Source of the DNA: Planctomycetaceae bacterium
GTDB lineage: Bacteria > Planctomycetota > Planctomycetia > Pirellulales > Lacipirellulaceae
Length of the DNA: 64,000 nt
Assembly (NCBI GenBank): GCA_002702655.1
Contig: PABB01000018.1
Location: 1 to 64,000, forward strand
Direction of reading: 5' to 3'
Shown: positions 7,840 through 14,369 of the stretch, piece by piece
Layout of the letters: every line of letters starts with the position of its first letter
How positions within the stretch are numbered: position 1 is the first letter of the stretch
Position numbers and translations under genes: made by a program
The notes under the pieces: generated by a model
The model's input: only the letters and a program-made list of their open reading frames with translations
Told to the model about the DNA's origin: nothing
The model's database searches: none

Positions 7840-9893
7840 AGCTCCCCCCAATCATCAGCGGGGCCGGCCTCCGCACAGTCCGCCACAGTTCCCCCAGAGT
7901 CCGCCAAGGTATTTTTGCTGGCGGAGTCTGTCGGGGCTTGGCGGACACTGGGCGGGATTGCCGCGTCGGGCAGCGCCCAGACCCACGGGCCACCGAACCC
8001 GTCCGGGCGGTTGGTCACGTTCAGCTTGGCCTTGGCACGCTCTACGGTTCGCCAGGCGATGCCATCGCGGCGTGCGGTGGATTTCAACTCGCCGCTGGGG
8101 CGGGGCCCGTCGTCCAGCGCCGTGCGGAGCCACTCGGCCGCTTCGTCGATCGCCGAATGTTCGCTCCCGGCGCCGTTCTCGCGGGCCAGGGCGTCGTCGG
8201 CGGTCATCGCCACGGGGTCCCGCTCCCAATGCACGCTGGCCGGTTCGCCCGCAATGGCGAACGCCAGCCCCGTTTGCTCGGCGGACAGATTGCACTTGCC
8301 TGGCAGCAGCAGGCGGCGGTCGCGGGCCTCGGGGTCGCGCGACAAGTGCCACACGCTGCGGGCGATGCCGGTAAACGCCCGGCTCCCCAGAGCCGTATCG
8401 TCGGCGATCGCGCCGGCGCTCTTGCGGCGATGGGCCACCATGAGCACGGCGGGGCCGAATTGCTCGGCCAACTTGGCGATCGGCGCGAGCACGCCCCGCA
8501 CTTCATTGTCGCGGTGCGCATCGCAGCGACCGCCGAGAAACGAACCGATCGGGTCTATCACCACCAGCCGGCAATCGGGGATCGCCTGCAGCGCCTGCCG
8601 CAGAATGTCAGCATCGGCGAGCGTGAACATCAGTTCTTGCGCTTTGTTGTTCTCCACCCGGACCACGCCCGACAGCAGGTGAATGCGCGACACGTCGGCC
8701 CGGTGCGCGTCCAGCCGCGGCCGGATCGTGTCGTGGGGATCGTCCTCCGCGGTGATGAACACGACCGAGCCGCGTTGGCAGGGCGACCCGTCGGGAAATG
8801 GCGTGCCGGTCGATACGCGAGCGGCCAGGTCGCAGGTCAGAAAACTCTTGCCGGCCCCAGGCATGCCCACCGCCAGCGTGATCCGCCCCGCCGCGATCCG
8901 CTGCGACCACAGCCAGGTGATCGGCCGCGGCTCGATATCCGCCATGCGGGTGAGCACGGGGCGATAAGCGCCACTGTCAGCACCGTCGCCGCCGGCCGCA
9001 GCCAACGGCTCGGCCCGGTCGGCCAACTCTTCGACCTGCCGGCGGAGTTCGGCCGCATCGATGTTGGGACGTTTGGCGACCCAATCCGCAATGTCACCAT
9101 GCTCGGGCAGGCCCGGCAACCGCAGCAGCTTCGCCGCCGCAGGGGGCGACAGCTTGGCGAGTATGCCCGCCACGGTCTGGGCGTACTTCTCGCCGGGTGC
9201 GTCGTGGTCGGGCAGGATGATGCACTCGCGACCGGCTAGCGGTGCCCAATCGGTCTTGCCGGGACTGTTGGCGCCGTGCGCCGAGGTCGTGGCGGTCAGT
9301 CCGAGCGACCGCGTGGCGTCGGCCGCCTTTTCGCCCTCGGTCACGTACACTCGGGGGGCGCCGGCCAGATCGGTCAAAGCGTACAGCGGCCGCGGCGGGC
9401 TCATTCCGCCCACGGTCCAACGCTCGCCTTGTCGAGAGACGGGGCGAATGTCTTTCTTGCCGTCGGGCCGGTCCCATCTCGCAACCACGCCCACCGGCTC
9501 GCCGCGGGCGTCGTGGTACGTCCACCGGGCCGACGCCGGCCCGTACTTGCGCTGTAGCGCGTCGATGGCCGCCTGGGCAGTGGGAAATCCCGCGTCGCGG
9601 CGGGGGGCCGTGTCGCCGCGCCGACGGCGCGTGCCATTCGCCGGGGGCCGGGCGTCGGTCTTGGTCGCGGGCATGAGGTCGGCGAGCGTCAGGCCGAGAG
9701 CCCGGCAGACCGATTCCGCGGGGCAGCCGGCATGGCATTGCAGAAGGGCTCGGCCGTCGTCGCCTTCGCTGACGGTCAGGCTTGGGCGCCGATCCTCATG
9801 CGCCGGGCAGCGCGCCGACCAACTCTTGCCGCTGCGTCTGGGGTCGCAATCGCGATCCCGCAGGGCCGCCAACACTTGTTCGGTGGGGGTCAT
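7836..9893 (-). CDS. Primase-helicase: CHC2-like zinc finger, Toprim and RepA-like ATPase (685 aa)
   Basis: This is probably the element's replication protein, combining primer synthesis with DNA unwinding. Residues 29-57 form a zinc finger (C29, H32, C53, C57) of the DnaG N-terminal type. A Toprim domain follows, with TEGEK (E186) and the PDHDAPGEKY metal site (about 220). The second half is a RecA/RepA-like ATPase (AAA_25 type) with Walker A GMPGAGKS (343-350) and a hydrophobic run ending in Asp (LVVIDPIGSFLGG) as Walker B. The C-terminal 130 residues are poorly conserved and may include a winged-helix region. Length and order match primase-helicases of integrated elements and phage satellites. 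It overlaps the next gene by ATGA and follows the excisionase-like gene, suggesting one transcript. Confidence 0.85.
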   Translation of the reverse strand: MTPTEQVLAALRDRDCDPRRSGKSWSARCPAHEDRRPSLTVSEGDDGRALLQCHAGCPAESVCRALGLTLADLMPATKTDARPPANGTRRRRGDTAPRRDAGFPTAQAAIDALQRKYGPASARWTYHDARGEPVGVVARWDRPDGKKDIRPVSRQGERWTVGGMSPPRPLYALTDLAGAPRVYVTEGEKAADATRSLGLTATTSAHGANSPGKTDWAPLAGRECIILPDHDAPGEKYAQTVAGILAKLSPPAAAKLLRLPGLPEHGDIADWVAKRPNIDAAELRRQVEELADRAEPLAAAGGDGADSGAYRPVLTRMADIEPRPITWLWSQRIAAGRITLAVGMPGAGKSFLTCDLAARVSTGTPFPDGSPCQRGSVVFITAEDDPHDTIRPRLDAHRADVSRIHLLSGVVRVENNKAQELMFTLADADILRQALQAIPDCRLVVIDPIGSFLGGRCDAHRDNEVRGVLAPIAKLAEQFGPAVLMVAHRRKSAGAIADDTALGSRAFTGIARSVWHLSRDPEARDRRLLLPGKCNLSAEQTGLAFAIAGEPASVHWERDPVAMTADDALARENGAGSEHSAIDEAAEWLRTALDDGPRPSGELKSTARRDGIAWRTVERAKAKLNVTNRPDGFGGPWVWALPDAAIPPSVRQAPTDSASKNTLADSGGTVADCAEAGPADDWGEL

Positions 9894-9946
9894 GCGGCGC
9901 CCCCCTGGATGTTTCGCCGTGCCGGCGAATTTGCTACTATCATGGC

Positions 9947-9962
9947 GTCAAGCCTTTCGCGG
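9947..9962. repeat. Direct repeat copy 1 (16 bp)
   Basis: GTCAAGCCTTTCGCGG, repeated exactly at 10049-10064. The two copies bracket a hairpin and the tRNA-like remnant in the gap between the excisionase-like and primase genes. Confidence 0.75.
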
Positions 9963-9966
9963 TGGG

Positions 9967-9999
9967 CGCCCGGTCGTTTCGGCCGGGCGTTTGCTATTT
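9967..9999 (+). terminator. Possible rho-independent terminator (plus strand)
   Basis: A 7-bp perfect stem CGCCCGG/CCGGGCG with a 9-nt loop is followed by the T-rich run TTTGCTATTT. No plus-strand gene precedes it, so it may be a relic or act on antisense transcripts. Confidence 0.3.
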
Positions 10000-10012
10000 G
10001 GGGCGTAGAAGA

Positions 10013-10037
10013 TGGAGCGACGGGGAGTCGAACCCCG
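10013..10037 (-). other. tRNA/tmRNA 3'-end-like remnant
   Basis: Read on the minus strand there is a perfect T-arm (stem CGGGG/CCCCG, loop TTCGACT) followed by TCGCTCCA, which looks like an acceptor 3' strand and discriminator. No matching 5' acceptor strand (GGAGCGA) is found within 90 nt upstream, so it is not a complete tRNA. Such fragments are typical attachment-site leftovers. On the plus strand it translates as MERRGVEPR, the kind of peptide that antisense tRNA sequence yields. Confidence 0.4.
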
Positions 10038-10048
10038 CGCGGAAAAGT

Positions 10049-10064
10049 GTCAAGCCTTTCGCGG
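10049..10064. repeat. Direct repeat copy 2 (16 bp)
   Basis: Identical to 9947-9962 and 102 bp away from it. Confidence 0.75.
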
Positions 10065-10097
10065 CCCCCACGACCCGCCCCATACGAACGGGACGAA

Positions 10098-10292
10098 TCA
10101 CAACCGCTTTTGCGCATCGATCCACGCGGCCAGATCGGCGGCGTCATACCGCACGCTGCGGCCGATCCGCACGCACGGCACGTCGCCGCTGGCGGTCAGG
10201 GCCCACAACTTCCGGGGCGAGATAGCGAGCCGCTGGGCGGCGTCGCGCGGGGTGAGCAACAGGGGGGCGGGGGCAGTAGTCTCGGAAGGCAT
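10098..10292 (-). CDS. Excisionase-type MerR-like HTH DNA-binding protein (64 aa)
   Basis: This is a compact winged-helix protein of the excisionase (HTH_17/AlpA-like) family. After a short Ala/Pro-rich start, LLTPRDAAQRLAIS is the first helix pair. RKLWALTASGDVPCVRIGRSVRYDAADLAAWI is the recognition helix and wing, including the usual 'IGRSVRY' turn and a closing 'DLAAWI' helix. Such proteins bind att or operator DNA and control excision or transcription of elements. I start at ATG 10292, which gives the family's normal length; the frame runs on to 10406 without support. It is followed, after 204 bp, by the primase gene. The GTTCAGC palindromes at 10365-10477 lie just upstream and are its most likely operators. 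Confidence 0.8.
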   Translation of the reverse strand: MPSETTAPAPLLLTPRDAAQRLAISPRKLWALTASGDVPCVRIGRSVRYDAADLAAWIDAQKRL

Positions 10293-10364
10293 GGCGTGGC
10301 CTCGCTGAACCGGGTGATGCATGGCCGTGCAAACAGTCGCACGGCTCCTACCCGTTGCGTCAGC

Positions 10365-10477
10365 GTTCAGCGATGAACGCCCAGAAACGCTGCTGAACAG
10401 CAGCAATTCGCCAGGAATCGCCGGGAAAAGCAGGGAGAAGAAATTTCGTCACTGTTCAGCGATTTCGGCTGAACAGT
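10365..10477. promoter_or_regulatory. Cluster of GTTCAGC palindromes (operator or iteron-like)
   Basis: In 113 bp there are four copies of a GTTCAGC core. GTTCAGCGAT occurs at 10365-10374 and again at 10454-10463. GCTGCT-GAAC-AGCAGC is a palindrome at 10389-10404. ACTGTTCAGC and GCTGAACAGT form 10-bp perfect inverted arms at 10451-10460 and 10468-10477 with a 7-bp spacer. The cluster lies between two minus-strand genes, upstream of the excisionase-like gene. It probably binds a dimeric regulator or replication protein. Confidence 0.5.
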
Positions 10478-10497
10478 TGAACGATCGGCGATTGAAG

Positions 10498-12687
10498 TCA
10501 CTCCCCAACGCGGTGATCGCCCGAAAGAAGATCGCCGAAGTCTCGCGGCGTGTACTCGTCATTGAGTAATTTTAGATCGGACGTGAGCCGCGGTAGGTCC
10601 CGGCACGCGGCTTTGTATTTTGCGTGATTGCCCCACTGTCGCTTGAAGAATTCCGAGGCAGCCCCGTCTGAAACCTGAGCCTTGTCGGCCAACTTTCGAC
10701 AGCCGATCGGATCAGGGTTCTTGACGCTGCCATTAGAGTATTTGTGATGCAACGTAAGGGCCGCCTTCAACTTCGCCACGGCATCGCCCGGACCGGTGGT
10801 TGGCTTGTGTCCGCTGGCCCCCTTGGGCGTCGGCTTAGCTTCCGCCGCATCGGTCCGCTGGTATGACGCATCATCCTGGGGTGTCGCTGTTGCTTCGTTC
10901 GGTGCATCGGTCGCGCCGCCGCCAGCGGTTGGCGGATGGGAATAGTACAGCGTTCGCACTTCGTTCCCCGGGTGCGAGTCCAGCATCGCACACCACGCGG
11001 CCGCGCCAGTGCGCTGTAATTGACCGTCGGCCGCAGCCGCGATTGCGTGGGCCAGCGCGAGGGCAACCCGGTTCTTCTTTGCCGCATCGCTTTCGGGAAG
11101 CCACCGCAGCCATTCGATGGTTCCCGTAGTACCGTCAAAGGTATCAAGCGCCCGCGCTCGCTGGGCGAGCGTCTGCAATCGCTCCAATAGCCAATCAGCG
11201 TCAAGCGGCTGGTCCGCGACGGGGTTACATGGTGCGTGAATCAAATCCAACCACACCGCGTCAAACGGACTGAAGTAGTGTTCGTACCGCTCGGCCGTTC
11301 GCTGTTCAGCGGCGGTGCGGTCCTGCCGATCGTTTACGGCCGCTGCCGCAAGGTGGTGGAGCTTATCAACGTGTCCGTTGCCCGCTTCATGGACCGCCGC
11401 GGGCGGCAACGCAACCGCGTTTCGGATTTCTGCTGCCAGCGTCCGAAACTCCACGGCCAGCCGTCTGATTTCGGGCAGGGCTTCCGCGATCGTTTGCTTG
11501 TTGCGAGTCGCGGCGAAGGCGTCGGCGCGAGCCAGGACGCCGGTAACGCGCTCGCGCACTCCGCCCGGGCAGTCGCCCATGCGGTCACGACTCGCGGCGA
11601 GCGACTCAGCCGTTGCAGGCCACCGCTCCCCTTTCGGGTAAGGCTCCAATGTGCCGTCCGTCCAGTCGCCGTTTTCTTCCACAAACCGTCCGGGATCGGG
11701 CCCACGCTCCGCTTCGCGTTCCAAGCGGTCAGCAACGTCGCCGATATGATCGGCAAGCGTCTTTGGCGGTCGTGGATAAATCGCAGCAACGGAGCCCCCA
11801 AGCCGCCAACCCTCGGCCCGTACCAGCTTGGCGACGGCCCGCAGGGCTTCCATGTTTCGCCTGCCTTCGCGTTGCACGGCCGACAGGTCGGCATCGAGTT
11901 TGCAATCGGGGTATTCGTGCCAGAGCTTTCCCCAACCCTCCGCCCGATGCGGCAACCAGCGCTGGCTGACCCCGAGCCACGCCGCGGCGTAGTGTTCGTT
12001 GTGGTGCCCAGGGTATTGAAAACAATCGCAGATCGCGTTGACCGCCTGGGCGTCCGCCAGCAGCCCGCCGCATTCGAGCGTCCGCAGCAGTTGCTCCCCG
12101 GCTTGCCGATAGAACGCATTCAATAGTCGGCCGCGGGTTTCCCGGACCGCTCGATCGTTGGCGTCGTTCAATCCAGCAAACTTCTCAGCGAGCTTGTCGG
12201 CTAGACGGGCGAGTTCGTCGCCGGCGGCAATGATGTCCGCGGCCTCGGGCGACGTTTCGCGGTCGATGGCGCCGCGTAATTCTTTGCAGGCGGGAAGCAA
12301 TCTCGCGAGTCGCTGACTCTCTCCCATCAGACGTTGGAGTCCCTTGGCGCCGAGAACGAGAGTCGGCAATGGGATATCAGACGGATGCGGCGCTTCGGGC
12401 CGGGCCAAGGCACGCTCAAATGTCGTCTGCAATTCGCGTATTGGTTGCACCAGCGATGGGAAGTGGGCGCGAGCGTGATGCTCCGCGACGTTGCCGGCAA
12501 ACCACACATCCCCGGGCTTCCCATCGGCAGGCTCAAGCCGCTCGATCCATGCCCGCAGTTCGTCCGCGGCTTTGGCGTCCCGTTGATCGCGGGCAGTCGC
12601 CAAGTCCGAAAGCCGTCTCGCGTGCCAATGCGCAATCAGCCAGAAACGTCGGATCGGCCTAGCCGACGCTCCCCGTTCACCGTCCAT
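10498..12687 (-). CDS. Conserved protein of planctomycete mobile elements, unknown function (729 aa)
   Basis: I do not recognise a domain of known function. The protein is soluble, mostly alpha-helical, and rich in Ala, Arg, Glu and Trp, without a signal peptide or membrane segment. A flexible Pro/Thr/Gly-rich linker lies at about 590-650. The C-terminal 75 residues (from ALTLHHKYSNGSVKNPDPIG through ASEFFKRQWGNHAKYKAAC) form a compact unit that looks like a helix-turn-helix. From memory, this C-terminal unit recurs at the end of otherwise different proteins in planctomycete elements. It is upstream of the excisionase and primase genes and co-oriented, with the GTTCAGC cluster just beyond its stop. 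The ATG at 12687 has only a weak ribosome-binding site (GACAGG). Confidence 0.6.
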   Translation of the reverse strand: MDGERGASARPIRRFWLIAHWHARRLSDLATARDQRDAKAADELRAWIERLEPADGKPGDVWFAGNVAEHHARAHFPSLVQPIRELQTTFERALARPEAPHPSDIPLPTLVLGAKGLQRLMGESQRLARLLPACKELRGAIDRETSPEAADIIAAGDELARLADKLAEKFAGLNDANDRAVRETRGRLLNAFYRQAGEQLLRTLECGGLLADAQAVNAICDCFQYPGHHNEHYAAAWLGVSQRWLPHRAEGWGKLWHEYPDCKLDADLSAVQREGRRNMEALRAVAKLVRAEGWRLGGSVAAIYPRPPKTLADHIGDVADRLEREAERGPDPGRFVEENGDWTDGTLEPYPKGERWPATAESLAASRDRMGDCPGGVRERVTGVLARADAFAATRNKQTIAEALPEIRRLAVEFRTLAAEIRNAVALPPAAVHEAGNGHVDKLHHLAAAAVNDRQDRTAAEQRTAERYEHYFSPFDAVWLDLIHAPCNPVADQPLDADWLLERLQTLAQRARALDTFDGTTGTIEWLRWLPESDAAKKNRVALALAHAIAAAADGQLQRTGAAAWCAMLDSHPGNEVRTLYYSHPPTAGGGATDAPNEATATPQDDASYQRTDAAEAKPTPKGASGHKPTTGPGDAVAKLKAALTLHHKYSNGSVKNPDPIGCRKLADKAQVSDGAASEFFKRQWGNHAKYKAACRDLPRLTSDLKLLNDEYTPRDFGDLLSGDHRVGE

Positions 12688-12943
12688 GAGAAACCTGTCT
12701 TTCTAGCGAGTCGGCCCGAGCGCGCCGCCGCGGCGAAAGACAGAAAGCCGCGCCCGACGCGCCCAAGCCGCGCCGCCGGGAGCTACCCGGCGGTGACTCG
12801 ATGGCAGGTATTGTAACGCATCAGCGGCCGAAGAAAGGTTGGGGGTTGTTGTTGTAGGGGGTCAAGTGGGCCTTATATGCAAGGGTTGTTCGAGTTGCCC
12901 CCCCGAACGTCTCCGCTGATCGAGAAAAGGACCCGATCGGCCG

Positions 12944-13591
12944 CTACCGCCGCGCTCCCCAGCACGTCGGGCAGGTGTCCTGAACTGTCGCGTACCCGGT
13001 CGGCGTCGGCGGCTGGCGCCAACTGCGGCCCCAGCGATAACGCCCGCAGCCATCGCACACCAGCACTTCCCGCCGGGCGGCCCGGGCGTCGTGGTCCGCT
13101 TGCTTTGCCAGTTCGCCGTCGATCCACGCTGCCGCCTCGGCTTCCAACTGCCCGCGGGTCTTGGGCGGTTCCGTCCAACGGGAATACTCGCCGTAAAGCC
13201 GTAGCCGCTCGCTCAGCGCCGCAATCACCGTCGCCCCGATGGCCGCCATCCCGGGCGCGCCGTAGGTCCGCTCAATCCGCTGGAGGGTTTGCAGGCTGAC
13301 CGCCACCCGCGACGTTTCGTACAGCCACTCATCGAGAATCTGCCGCACCGGCTCCAGGTCGGCGTCGGGCAACTCGGCCGGTCGGTACTCCCCTTGCACC
13401 GCCGCAAGCAGTCGCCGGCCGTGGTACGTCCCGTCGCCATTCCGCACGTCCAGGTGCGAGTTGTCGCGAAGCCACGACGCCGGCCGCCCAATCAACCACG
13501 CCGCCTGCTGCTGCGTGAGCCGCTCCAGGTCGCCCCCGGCGTCGGCGCCCGTCGTGTCGCCCGCCTGCTTTCGAGCCGTCGCCTTGCCCAT
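12944..13591 (-). CDS. Hypothetical protein with HTH-like N-terminus and C-terminal zinc ribbon (215 aa)
   Basis: Residues 24-60 (LTQQQAAWLIGRPASWLRDN) resemble the HTH of phage Nu1-type terminase small subunits, in which a helix-turn-helix is followed by D...DGTY. The middle is helical. The C-terminus has CDGCGRYRWG and CPTCW, a four-cysteine zinc ribbon. A DNA-binding role, perhaps in packaging or regulation, is inferred from these features, but no portal or large terminase is visible nearby. The start ATG at 13591 is preceded by a GGCAGGAC stretch. It is upstream of, and co-oriented with, the 729-residue gene, with a 256-bp gap between them. Confidence 0.55.
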   Translation of the reverse strand: MGKATARKQAGDTTGADAGGDLERLTQQQAAWLIGRPASWLRDNSHLDVRNGDGTYHGRRLLAAVQGEYRPAELPDADLEPVRQILDEWLYETSRVAVSLQTLQRIERTYGAPGMAAIGATVIAALSERLRLYGEYSRWTEPPKTRGQLEAEAAAWIDGELAKQADHDARAARREVLVCDGCGRYRWGRSWRQPPTPTGYATVQDTCPTCWGARR

Positions 13592-13848
13592 CGTCCTGCC
13601 GTCCTGTGAGCGAGAGAGAGTTCCTACTACTATTCAGTTTTGCGCCGTCCGTGTGAAAAAACAGGTCGGTCGTGGCCAGGGGCCCCTGCGCGGGGTGCCC
13701 GCGACAGGGACCCGCGAGCCCCAACTGGCTGCACGCCATCCCCCCAGAACTCCGTGTTAGTTGCGTTTGTCTATTCGATCGACTCTTCCGTTTGGGGGCG
13801 TCCCGCTCGGACGCCTAACAGTACCTACGCGCGGTCCGCGTCGGGACT

Positions 13849-14097
13849 TTATGACCTTCCGGGGGTGTCGTCGGCGGACGCCCGGAAATCAGACCGCGGA
13901 GAGAACTTACCCGCCGCCCGGACCATCGCCAGTATCCCCGCCCGCACCGCCGCGGGCAGGTGAGCCCACGCGGCAATGACCGCCGCTAGATCAGGGTCGC
14001 CAGTGGGCAAATCATCGAGAATGGCTACATTATTGGAGCGCGCCGCACGCGGCTCGCGTATTTCCCGGGGATTTTGGGGCTCGTTCGAGTCCCTCAT
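13849..14097 (-). CDS. Small conserved protein at island edge (82 aa)
   Basis: The core LAAVIAAWAHLPAAVRAGILAMVRAAG is an amphipathic helical motif. From memory it occurs at the C-terminus of many small proteins in planctomycete integrated elements, near tRNA-derived ends. The first 22 codons overlap the tRNA-like remnant (14084-14103) and read as MRDSNEP, which is what antisense T-arm sequence encodes. The true start may therefore be further in, and the protein is perhaps only about 55 residues. Function is unknown. It is the rightmost gene of the island. Confidence 0.45.
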   Translation of the reverse strand: MRDSNEPQNPREIREPRAARSNNVAILDDLPTGDPDLAAVIAAWAHLPAAVRAGILAMVRAAGKFSPRSDFRASADDTPGRS

Positions 14098-14103
14098 CGC
14101 CCA
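14084..14103 (+). other. Second tRNA 3'-end-like remnant at island edge
   Basis: TTCGAGT (T-loop) followed by CCCTC and ATCGCCCA looks like the 3' part of a tRNA. The expected 5' T-stem (GAGGG) is not present, which would fit recombination within the tRNA sequence. It differs from the remnant at 10013-10037 and is in the opposite orientation. Confidence 0.3.
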
Positions 14104-14369
14104 CTCTCACATGCTACCCCGTGCGAAGCCGTGCCGCTTTGTGCGGGCTTTTTTGCGGAATGGTCGCGAGGTGCTTTGCCGGCCGACTGTCGTGCTGTCG
14201 CCGAATCGGCGCCACTCTAAGTCATGTGCGGGGCGCCAGGGCCGCTTCGTCTGACGCGAGCGCCACACCTGTCTGCTGACCGCCGCGGACGGCTCCGGGG
14301 GCGTGCGCCTGGGCTCAGTTCTCGTTTTATGGTCGCCGGAATGCTCGCCTCATGCCTGCTTGGTACGCG

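Larger units (their letters stand above)
1..14103. mobile_element. Accessory genomic island (left end outside window)
   Basis: The genes here are those of an integrated plasmid-, phage- or ICE-like element: an excisionase-type HTH protein, a Toprim plus RepA-like ATPase primase-helicase, two adenine methyltransferase proteins (one an MmeI-like restriction fusion), several conserved unknowns and an IS. All real coding sequences are on the minus strand. The right limit is placed at a tRNA-3'-end-like remnant (14084-14103), after which ordinary chromosomal planctomycete genes begin. No integrase or conjugation gene is visible, so the left part is probably missing or the element is decayed. The limits are inferred, not seen as paired att sites. 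Confidence 0.5.

Noticed and set aside
10012-10308. A 98-codon plus-strand frame starting MERRGVEPR
   Set aside because: Its beginning is antisense of a tRNA-like T-arm and the rest is antisense of the excisionase-like gene.
14002-14108. A complete tRNA suggested by AGTGGGC pairing with GCCCACT
   Set aside because: The two 7-mers pair, but no D-arm or anticodon arm can be drawn and the 5' T-stem does not match. Only a 3' remnant is retained.
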